Notes under the pieces: generated by a model
What the model saw: the letters and a program-made list of their open reading frames with translations, nothing else
What the model was told of the DNA's origin: nothing
Databases searched by the model: none
Shown: positions 24,599 through 31,772 of the stretch, piece after piece
Position numbering within the stretch: the first letter of the stretch is position 1
How the letters are laid out: each line of letters starts with the position of its first letter
Made by a program: the position numbers and the translations under genes
Source of the DNA: Simiduia curdlanivorans
GTDB lineage: Bacteria; Pseudomonadota; Gammaproteobacteria; Pseudomonadales; Cellvibrionaceae
Direction: 5' to 3'
NCBI RefSeq assembly: GCF_030409605.1
Contig: NZ_JAUFQG010000004.1
Span: forward strand, 2,296,501 to 2,360,500
Length of the DNA: 64,000 bases

Positions 24599-24613
24599 TG
24601 ATAACGTTTCTCA
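24599..24613 (+). promoter_or_regulatory. Candidate Fur box upstream of the porin operon
   Basis: TGATAAC-G-TTTCTCA matches 11 of 14 positions of the 7-1-7 Fur consensus TGATAAT-N-ATTATCA. It lies 55 bases before the porin ATG. Iron control would fit the redox proteins encoded downstream. Confidence 0.35.
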
Positions 24614-24667
24614 AAAGCATTAACATCCGCGCCATTAGAAAGTCACCACCTCATCAAGGGAATACAC

Positions 24668-25897
24668 ATGTTGAAGAAATCACTTTTGGCGTTAGCTGTT
24701 AGCAGCCTGACGTTATCTGCGCAGGCCGCAACTCCCACCAGTGAAGAGCTATTCGAGCTTATTAAGCAGCAACAAGCGCAAATTGAAGCGCTGCAAAAGA
24801 AGTTGGAAGCCACAGATAAAAAAGTGGTAGTAACCGAGCAAGATTTGAATGTAAAAATTGAAGCCACCGCCGCTGCCGTTGAGCAATCAGTCGCGAGCAC
24901 TGGCGCATCGAAAACCAGCATCGGCGGCTATGGTGAATTGCACCTCAACCGTTTGAACGGTGTCGATGGCGCTGCCGATAAAAATGAGATCGATTTCCAC
25001 CGCTTTGTCTTATTTTTCGGCCATCAGTTTAACGACAAGGTTCGTTTTTATTCTGAGTTTGAGCTAGAGCATTCATTAGCCGGTGACGGCAAGCCCGGTG
25101 AAGTTGAGTTAGAACAGGCTTACATCGAGTGGGATTACGCCAACAACCACAGCTTGCAGTCGGGTATTTTCTTAATGCCCGTGGGTATTTTGAACGAAAC
25201 CCACGAGCCAGATAGCTTTTACGGCGTTGAGCGCAATAACGTTGAAAAGAACATTATTCCTGCGACTTGGTGGGAAGGTGGTTTGAATTTTAAAGGTGAA
25301 TTGGCCGAGGGTTGGAGCTATAACGCCGCCGCTCACTCGGGCCTGTATCTAGCCGATGGCAAATACAAAATCCGCGATGGCCGCCAGAAAGTTGCCGAAG
25401 CACCAGCCGACACCTTCGCCTACACCGGTCGCATTAAGTACACTGCCGTGCCGGGCTTGGAATTGGCCGCCACACTGCAATATCAAGACGATATGCTGCA
25501 GGGCGAAGACTACCTAGGTCAGGGCAAACTCGATGCCACGCTGATGGAAGCGCATGCGGTTTATCAAACCGGCGGTTTTTCCTTGCGCGCCCTGTATGCG
25601 CAGTGGGAACTGAACGACATGATTGAAGACACCAAGGCCGGTGCGAGCGAGCAGAACGGTTGGTACCTAGAGCCGGGTTACCGCATCAATGAAAACTGGG
25701 GCACGTTTATTCGCTACAGCGTTTGGGATAACGAAGCCGCCGATAGCGCCGACTCCGAATACAGCGAGTGGTCTGTGGGTGTGAACTACTGGTTGGCGCC
25801 TAATGCTGTGTTTAAATTTGACCTGCTGAGCCAAGAAGTTCCAGATGGTAAAGATAAATACGAAGGCTTTAACTTAGGTGTTGGTTATTCTTTCTAA
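24668..25897 (+). CDS. Outer-membrane porin, OprO/OprP-like
   Basis: The protein has 409 residues with a standard signal peptide ending AQAA (about residue 21). A short coiled coil (about 25-75, rich in Gln, Lys and Glu) follows, then a beta-barrel with alternating strands, ending in the C-terminal Phe (GVGYSF) needed for barrel assembly. The coiled coil plus barrel layout fits trimeric porins of the phosphate-selective O/P superfamily. The substrate is unknown; the neighbours suggest a metal or a metal chelate rather than phosphate. First gene of an operon with the FMN-binding and PepSY proteins. Confidence 0.8.
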   Translation: MLKKSLLALAVSSLTLSAQAATPTSEELFELIKQQQAQIEALQKKLEATDKKVVVTEQDLNVKIEATAAAVEQSVASTGASKTSIGGYGELHLNRLNGVDGAADKNEIDFHRFVLFFGHQFNDKVRFYSEFELEHSLAGDGKPGEVELEQAYIEWDYANNHSLQSGIFLMPVGILNETHEPDSFYGVERNNVEKNIIPATWWEGGLNFKGELAEGWSYNAAAHSGLYLADGKYKIRDGRQKVAEAPADTFAYTGRIKYTAVPGLELAATLQYQDDMLQGEDYLGQGKLDATLMEAHAVYQTGGFSLRALYAQWELNDMIEDTKAGASEQNGWYLEPGYRINENWGTFIRYSVWDNEAADSADSEYSEWSVGVNYWLAPNAVFKFDLLSQEVPDGKDKYEGFNLGVGYSF

Positions 25898-26546
25898 GCG
25901 CGCCCAGAAAGCCGTCGACGCTAGGGCGTTGACGGCTGCTGCCTTTTTACCGGTGAAGTTTTTGCTGGTGCTTGTTATCGGCTTGATGTCCGCACAGGCA
26001 GTTGCCCAGCGCGGTGTATTTTTAAGCGTCGATGCCTTCGTCGCGCAAAGTTTTGACGCGCCAGCCAGCGCGAAAACCCTGTGGTTAAACCCCGAACAAA
26101 AACAAGCTGCCACCGATATTCTCAGCCGCAACCCCGGGCTGCGCAGCCGTTATTATCGCTTAGGCGATAAAACCGCTTGGGTATTGGAGGAAATTGGCAA
26201 AGAGCTACCTATTACGGTGGGTGTCGTTGTCGATCAGGGCCGGGTGCAGAGCCTTCAGGTGTTGGAGTATCGCGAAGTTCGCGGTGGTGAGGTGCGCTAC
26301 GAGAGTTTTACCCGGCAGTTCGTCGGTATTGGTTTTGCGCCAGACTCGCAACAGCTGGATAAACGTATCGATGGTATTAGCGGCGCGACATTATCCGTGC
26401 GTGCACTGCAAAAAATCGCTAGACTTGCGCTTTATTTTCACCAACAGGTGGTTGTGCCTCCTGACGAGGCGGCGCGTGTATTATGCTCAGAAAATATTGG
26501 CGACCCATCCTGTGGCGCTGGCACAAGCGGCTTGGCCTCACCTTAA
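25878..26546 (+). CDS. FMN-binding domain protein, periplasmic, probably flavinylated
   Basis: The 222-residue frame begins at a GTG overlapping the porin by 20 bases; a GTG at 25953 would start closer to the hydrophobic signal segment (KFLLVLVIGLMSAQAVAQ). The FMN_bind domain spans about 95-190 and holds DGISGATLS (near 173), the acceptor motif in which ApbE attaches FMN to the Thr, as in NqrC and RnfG. It is therefore expected to carry electrons in the periplasm. Its 3' end overlaps the PepSY gene by 64 bases in another frame. No apbE gene is in the window. Confidence 0.8.
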   Translation: MLVILSKRAQKAVDARALTAAAFLPVKFLLVLVIGLMSAQAVAQRGVFLSVDAFVAQSFDAPASAKTLWLNPEQKQAATDILSRNPGLRSRYYRLGDKTAWVLEEIGKELPITVGVVVDQGRVQSLQVLEYREVRGGEVRYESFTRQFVGIGFAPDSQQLDKRIDGISGATLSVRALQKIARLALYFHQQVVVPPDEAARVLCSENIGDPSCGAGTSGLASP

Positions 26547-27229
26547 TTTTATTATTGCTCTGGTTGTCTGTGACGGGTTTGATGCTCAACCACACAGATG
26601 ATTTTGCCTTGGCCGAACGGCCCTTGGGTTATGCGGTACTGTTGCAGTTATACGGCATCACTGAAACCCCCGTTGCGAGTTATCAACTCCCCAATCAGCA
26701 ATTTCTTTCCCAAGCGGGCGATCATCTCTATTTTCAACATCGTAGAGTCAGCAACTGCCGCACCGAGCAATTTTCAGTGGTGGCGGCGGGCGAGGCATTA
26801 TTTTTAGCTGCCTGCGGGCGCGAATTATTGATGATCACAGGCGCTGGCGAGTTGGTGGAGCGCATTGGTGCGAGTTATGACCTACCTCAGCCTGTTACCG
26901 CCTTAGGCTTGTGCGATGCTAAACCCTGTGTGCAAAGTGCGGCCGCATTTTTTCTCGTCGATGTGGAAGGCTTGTCTTGGCAGCCGGTCACACCAACGGA
27001 TTTCTTTCCCGCAGCGCAAGTGCCGCTGCCAGAAAATATTCTCAACGGGATTGAAAACCAGTGGGTAAGCGCCGAGGTTAATTGGGAGCGCCTGATGTTG
27101 GACTTGCACGCCGGCCGCACTTTCGGCCTCGGGCCTTGGTTGATGGATGCCGTGGCACTGTTAATTATTGTGCTCTCCATGACCGGCTTTGGTATTTGGT
27201 TGGCTGGGCGCAAGCGCCGAAACAGTTAG
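26483..27229 (+). CDS. PepSY-associated membrane protein
   Basis: The protein has 248 residues. An N-terminal helix (HKRLGLTLILLLLWLSVTG, about 14-35), a periplasmic domain of about 165 residues, and the sequence LDLHAGRTFG followed by a second helix (about 217-240) are typical of PepSY_TM proteins. The conserved His residues near the helices could bind haem. Such proteins pair with FMN-binding proteins in iron or extracytoplasmic electron-transfer systems. It is the last gene of the porin operon, and its end overlaps the convergent next gene by 4 bases. Confidence 0.8.
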   Translation: MLRKYWRPILWRWHKRLGLTLILLLLWLSVTGLMLNHTDDFALAERPLGYAVLLQLYGITETPVASYQLPNQQFLSQAGDHLYFQHRRVSNCRTEQFSVVAAGEALFLAACGRELLMITGAGELVERIGASYDLPQPVTALGLCDAKPCVQSAAAFFLVDVEGLSWQPVTPTDFFPAAQVPLPENILNGIENQWVSAEVNWERLMLDLHAGRTFGLGPWLMDAVALLIIVLSMTGFGIWLAGRKRRNS

Positions 27230-28425
27230 TCGCGTTTGGCCAATAGCTTTTCCACTCGCACGCCGAGTGTGATGCTGCCCTGTCTCAGCCCCTGCAGGTA
27301 AATGGGCCAAGAAACGTGAGCCACAAAAGCTTGACTGGAGGCATCGTAGGCGATGGCTTCGATAAAAAATTCGCCGCCGGCCAGGCTTTGGGATTTGAGA
27401 AATTTATCTTCATCGCCCTGCCAGTAGTCGCTTAGCTTATGATTGCAAGCGAGGGTTTCACCTTGCTCGCCCATGATAAACACCTCGCTGATCACGTCTG
27501 GATGGGCGCTGACAAAATCTTGCAGTTTCTTCGATAAGGTATGGTCAATGAAATCGATATTGGCCAAGGTTTTTTCTTGCCAAATGGCCTCGCGCTGGCT
27601 CAGCTGCTGAGCACTTAATTGCGGTTGTTTTTGTGCAAGCAGCGCATTGATATCCGCCAATGGCAGTTGCTGAATATAGTCTCGAAGCTTATCCGATAGG
27701 GTCGCCTTCTCGCTGTCGGTTAATAAGGTGGTGCCGATCGAGCATTGGCTGGCCCAAAAGTTGACCTCGTCGACCCAGCGTTGCTCTGGTGCTGGCGTCT
27801 CGGCAAGCGCTAAATAGAGTGGCGTAAAGCGCACGAAGCGCTGCTGCCAGTGGCTGGTGTTGACCTTTTCCGAGTCCATCCAATAGGCGGCCGACAGTTC
27901 ATTGGACACAAAGCCATCAATGCGCCCCTGTTGTAAGAGCCGAATTAATTGCGCTTCCTCTGCCACCAATACCCGCGGTTTCAAGCCTTGGCTGTTGAGC
28001 CAGTGATGTTCGTTGCTATTGCGCACGGCGCCAATCTTGACTGATTTTTCGTAGTAATTTCGTTGTTCGGTGTAGTACCAAAACCAGCGCTCCACCATGA
28101 GCGGTGCGGAGAGTCGGCCTGCTTCTGGCGCCTCGTAAACGGGGAACACGCCGGTGATGGTGCCTGCCTTTAAGTTGTGCAAACCGCGCGCCCAAGGCGT
28201 GATATAGAGCTGCCAATCCTGTTTCATATGTTGGCTGATGCAGCGCATGGCCTGCACCGTATGACCAGATAATTGCCCAGCGGCACCGAGAACTTGGTAG
28301 GGGGGGCGCAAGCTGGTGTTGAAAATTAATGGCGGCTGGCTGTTGCTGGCCGCCGATGTAGATGAAATAACAAGCGCCCAAATGGCGCTTATCAGGAGTG
28401 ATAAATAAGCGTTACGATCATCCAT
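27226..28425 (-). CDS. Periplasmic binding-protein domain fused to a Cache-like domain
   Basis: The protein has 399 residues with a signal peptide (to about 26). Residues 33-240 resemble a family 3 extracellular solute-binding domain (LRPPYQVLGAAGQLSGHTVQ, then WARGLHNLKAG). Residues 280-399 resemble a single PDC/Cache domain (EVFIMGEQGETLACN, SDYWQGDEDKF, then a C-terminal strand SITLGVRVEKL). No membrane helix or signalling domain follows, so it would be a free periplasmic protein. Combination of the two ligand-binding folds in one secreted chain is unusual. Ligand unknown. Confidence 0.65.
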   Translation of the reverse strand: MDDRNAYLSLLISAIWALVISSTSAASNSQPPLIFNTSLRPPYQVLGAAGQLSGHTVQAMRCISQHMKQDWQLYITPWARGLHNLKAGTITGVFPVYEAPEAGRLSAPLMVERWFWYYTEQRNYYEKSVKIGAVRNSNEHHWLNSQGLKPRVLVAEEAQLIRLLQQGRIDGFVSNELSAAYWMDSEKVNTSHWQQRFVRFTPLYLALAETPAPEQRWVDEVNFWASQCSIGTTLLTDSEKATLSDKLRDYIQQLPLADINALLAQKQPQLSAQQLSQREAIWQEKTLANIDFIDHTLSKKLQDFVSAHPDVISEVFIMGEQGETLACNHKLSDYWQGDEDKFLKSQSLAGGEFFIEAIAYDASSQAFVAHVSWPIYLQGLRQGSITLGVRVEKLLAKRD

Positions 28426-28446
28426 TTTCGCACTCGGTGAACAGGG

Positions 28447-29571
28447 CTATTTACATTGTAAATAGCCTAGCATAACGGCGAGGTTGGACGCGCCTAAATG
28501 CTTGCTGCGCGCCGGCGACCAGCCCTCGAGTTCGTTCGGTGAATCGATGGTGTCTTTAAACGGCATCTCCAGGGTCATGGCCAAGCAATTGAAGGTGTGG
28601 GCAATAAAATTCGTGCAAATGGTGAGATTGGCCGTGCCTTTCGCGTCTACTTCATAGCCTTTGGCAATTTGAAAATCGGGGTTGGTGGCCATTAACTGGC
28701 GCTTGTAGAAATCTAAATCGGCTTGCTTCTCGTCATCCCACGCGGCTATACCTTCGGCGCCGGCAATGAAGTTGTAAGGCAGGGCTTCGTCGCCGTGTAC
28801 ATCTAGGCACAGGTCTACGCCGGTGGCGTGCATTTTGTTTAGCACGCACAGCACTTCCGGGCTTTTTTCGGCACTGGGGTTTTGCCATTCGCGGTTTAAG
28901 TTGCTGCCCACGGCATTGGTGCGCAGGTGGCCGCGGCGGCTGCCGTCCGGGTTCATGTTGGGCACCACGAAGACGTTGGCGCGGTTAAGAAATTCCCGCG
29001 CTACCGGGTCGTTGTCATCTAACAGGCGCTCGAGAAAACCTTCGATGCACCACTCGGCCATACTTTCGCCGGGATGCTGGCGACCGATAACCCAAACATT
29101 TTTCTTATGCGCCGCTTGATCGCCGACGATTAATAAATCCATATCTTGGCCATCGAGGGTTGAGCCTAAACGCTCATAGGTTACTCGCGTATCTGTGCTG
29201 GCCCAGCCTATCAAATCGGCGTGGCGCTCCATGGAGTAGGGCGCGAAGTAGGCAAAGTAAATACTATTGGTGGCCGGGGTGTGCTCGATGCACAGGGTCT
29301 TGCCGTCGAAGCTGGTGTCGACGCGAAACCAGTTGTCGCGATCGTAAGACGCCAGCGCTTGATAATCTTTAAAACCGCCGACGTAGGCCGCCGTGCCAGC
29401 ATTGGTAATGTTGAGTTTGCAGGCTTGGCCTTCGGCACCGGTGAGGCGAAAGTAAAACCACTGATAAAAATCCGATTGGTTATCTTTGCGAATGGCCAGT
29501 TCAATGTTGTTGGCCTCGGTGCATTGAATTACTTCAATATTACCGGCGTCGAAATCACTGCTGATGTGCAT
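28447..29571 (-). CDS. M14-family zinc carboxypeptidase (cytosolic type)
   Basis: The ATG at 29571 with AGGAAG upstream gives 374 residues and the start MHISSDFDAGNIEVIQ, typical of the family. An N-terminal beta domain (1-120) is followed by the metallocarboxypeptidase domain: GRQHPGES near 155 (zinc His and Glu), NPDGSRRGHLRTNAVGSNLNREW near 200-220 (substrate-binding Arg/Asn) and LDVHGDE near 256 (third zinc ligand). TLEMPF near 340 carries the catalytic Glu. It has no signal peptide. Such enzymes trim C-terminal amino acids; the substrate is unknown. Confidence 0.88.
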   Translation of the reverse strand: MHISSDFDAGNIEVIQCTEANNIELAIRKDNQSDFYQWFYFRLTGAEGQACKLNITNAGTAAYVGGFKDYQALASYDRDNWFRVDTSFDGKTLCIEHTPATNSIYFAYFAPYSMERHADLIGWASTDTRVTYERLGSTLDGQDMDLLIVGDQAAHKKNVWVIGRQHPGESMAEWCIEGFLERLLDDNDPVAREFLNRANVFVVPNMNPDGSRRGHLRTNAVGSNLNREWQNPSAEKSPEVLCVLNKMHATGVDLCLDVHGDEALPYNFIAGAEGIAAWDDEKQADLDFYKRQLMATNPDFQIAKGYEVDAKGTANLTICTNFIAHTFNCLAMTLEMPFKDTIDSPNELEGWSPARSKHLGASNLAVMLGYLQCK

Positions 29572-29604
29572 AATTCTTCCTGCTGTTAAGTCTGAATGCA
29601 TGAA

Positions 29605-29958
29605 TTAATTTAAAACGCGATAGCCACGCCCGCGTAAACAATTTTTAACCACTTGGGCCTGCTCGCGCTCGCCACTGGCGGCGCCCTTGGCCGCGCCACC
29701 GATGGCGCCGGCTCCCGCGCCGCGGCTAGCGCCGCGACTGCCGTTAAAAACTGCGCCTATGGCGCCACCCACCACCGCACCGGCGGCTGCGCCTCCGGCA
29801 ACCTTTCCGGTTTTATCCACCTCGGCGGCATAGCTTTGACACTCGTGTAAATCCTGCTCGTAGGCGACCATATCCACGCCCTTTTTATCAATAATGGGCT
29901 TTTTGCTGGCACAGCCTGCAAGGCAAAATACGGCGATTAGGGCCGTGATGAGTTTCAT
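29605..29958 (-). CDS. Glycine-zipper lipoprotein
   Basis: The protein has 117 residues with lipobox LAGC (Cys about 16). Residues 50-95 are a glycine zipper of GxxxG/AxxxG repeats, including GGAAAGAVVGGAIGAVF, which can form membrane-inserted helices. The C-terminus VVKNCLRGRGYRVLN recurs in this family. Function is unknown, probably envelope-associated. It follows pepD by 43 bases and may be co-transcribed. Confidence 0.8.
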   Translation of the reverse strand: MKLITALIAVFCLAGCASKKPIIDKKGVDMVAYEQDLHECQSYAAEVDKTGKVAGGAAAGAVVGGAIGAVFNGSRGASRGAGAGAIGGAAKGAASGEREQAQVVKNCLRGRGYRVLN

Positions 29959-30001
29959 TGGGTGTACCTCCTGAACTGGACGGGCTGCAGGTTTGCGCTA
30001 C

Positions 30002-31489
30002 TTAGGCTGCGCCTTTGTTGTTGGCCAAAGGCACAGCGGCTAGGCCGGCGATCAGGCAATCCCAAAAGCCGGCCACCGAGGCGATATGCACCTTTTCATC
30101 AGGCGAATGCGCACAATGAATGGTTGGGCCAAAGGAAATCATGTCCCATTCTGGGTAAATTGCACCTAACAGTCCACACTCGAGGCCCGCATGAATCACC
30201 TTTATTGCCGGCTCTTTGTGGTATTTATTGCGATAGACCTCGCGCATTACCGCCAGTAACGGCGAGGCCATATTGGGGGTCCAGCCGGGGTAGGCGCCCT
30301 TAGTAATACTGTCGGCGCCAATCATTTGAAAGTGGCGACACAGGTTTGCAGCCAGATCATCCCGCGCCACATCCGTTAGGCTGCGCACTAGGCAGCAAAT
30401 TTCTACTTTAGCGCCCTCGAACCTGACCCGTGCGAGGTTATTCGATGTTTCTACCACGCCGGGCAGGGAGTCGCTCATGCGCAAGGGGTGGCTCGGGCAG
30501 GTGAGCAGGGCGGAGCAGAGCAATCGAGATTGCACGCTGGACATAGCTTGCTCTGGGCGCTGAGGCGTTTCCGACAAGCTCAATGCCAAGCGTGGTTCTA
30601 CCTGCTGGTAGCTTTGCTGCATGTCGGCTTTAAACTTATTAAACGCGGCCTTTACCGCATCGAGCAATTGGCTGGGCACAACCAGGCCGGCTTCGGCTTC
30701 GCGCGGTATGGCGTTGCGCAAGCTGCCGCCATTGAAGCTGGCTATTTGTACCGGTAGTGCATCGGACAGGCGCGCGATGAATAACGCCGCCAGCTGATTG
30801 GCGTTGCCCCGCCCCAAATGGATATCTAGCCCTGAGTGGCCGCCCAAGAGCCCTCGAACCTCGAGTGTTAAGGCGGTTTGAGTGACTTCCGTGGCTTGCC
30901 ATTCAATCTCGAGGCAGGCGTTGACGTCGATACCGCCGGCGCAACCCACGTACAGCTCGCCCTCTGCTTCGGTATCTAAATTAAACAGCAGCGAGCCCTG
31001 GAGTAGGTTTGGGCTCAAGCCTTTGGCGCCGGTCATGCCCGCTTCTTCATCGATGGTGAGCAGCGCTTCCAATGGCCCGTGGGGAATATCTTGGCTTTCC
31101 AGCAGCGCCAAAATCGCCGCCACACCAATACCGTTATCGGCGCCCAGGGTTGTGCCGTCGGCCCTTATCCAATCGCCTGCGGCCACCGGGGTTATCGGGT
31201 CGCGGGCGAAGTCGTGGTGTTTGTCGTTGTTCTTTTGCGTCACCATATCCAGATGGCTTTGTAGCACCACAGTTTGGCGGTTTTCCATGCCGGGGGTAGC
31301 GGCTTTGCGAATAATAACGTTGCCCACCTGATCGAGCTGGGCGTCTAAATTGTGCCTTTTGGCAAAGCTGAGGATCTTGTCGACCACCGCTTGCTCCTGC
31401 TTCGACGGTCTAGGCGTGTCGCAGAGCATCTGAAAATGACGCCAGAGGCTGGTTGGTGTTAGCTGAGCGAGCGGTGAGGCGGCGGTCAT
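30002..31489 (-). CDS. pepD: Aminoacyl-histidine dipeptidase
   Basis: The enzyme is an M20C-family cytosolic nonspecific dipeptidase with 495 residues, near the E. coli length of 485. Zinc-site motifs appear in order: LQSHLDMV near 75, GADNGIGVA near 117, IDEEAGMTG near 147, LDTEAEGE near 172 and the C-terminal FGPTIHCAHSPDE near 460. It hydrolyses dipeptides such as Xaa-His for amino-acid recycling. Confidence 0.95.
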   Translation of the reverse strand: MTAASPLAQLTPTSLWRHFQMLCDTPRPSKQEQAVVDKILSFAKRHNLDAQLDQVGNVIIRKAATPGMENRQTVVLQSHLDMVTQKNNDKHHDFARDPITPVAAGDWIRADGTTLGADNGIGVAAILALLESQDIPHGPLEALLTIDEEAGMTGAKGLSPNLLQGSLLFNLDTEAEGELYVGCAGGIDVNACLEIEWQATEVTQTALTLEVRGLLGGHSGLDIHLGRGNANQLAALFIARLSDALPVQIASFNGGSLRNAIPREAEAGLVVPSQLLDAVKAAFNKFKADMQQSYQQVEPRLALSLSETPQRPEQAMSSVQSRLLCSALLTCPSHPLRMSDSLPGVVETSNNLARVRFEGAKVEICCLVRSLTDVARDDLAANLCRHFQMIGADSITKGAYPGWTPNMASPLLAVMREVYRNKYHKEPAIKVIHAGLECGLLGAIYPEWDMISFGPTIHCAHSPDEKVHIASVAGFWDCLIAGLAAVPLANNKGAA

Positions 31490-31687
31490 AGAAAAATTCC
31501 AAGTTTGAGCTGGCTATAAAGTAACCAGCGCTAAAAATGCTGGATAAAGTGACCAGACGAATTGCGGTATAAAGTCCCCAATTTAGGGCTGATGCGGAAG
31601 GGATTGTTGAGTATTTAAGCAAACATAGCCCAATGGTGTTGGCTTAATTGCCGCAGAGTCCTAAATAGATTCAGGGTACAATGGGAT

Positions 31688-31716
31688 TTGACTAAACTGA
31701 CCCAACACGGCATAAA
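31688..31716 (+). promoter_or_regulatory. Candidate sigma-70 promoter of the kinase gene
   Basis: TTGACT and CATAAA are separated by exactly 17 bases and lie about 55 bases before the kinase ATG. Confidence 0.4.
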
Positions 31717-31772
31717 TATCCCTCTGCACCCCTTGTTGGTGCGAGTGCTCATAATCAGAACTATAAGGCCTC

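Larger units (their letters stand above)
24253..24667. other. Gap with heptamer array D and the porin operon promoter region
   Basis: It contains array D (24298-24430) and its tail. Then comes a decayed TCTGACCC motif near 24493, and then the regulatory region of the porin operon with a Fur-like box at 24599-24613. Confidence 0.6.
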
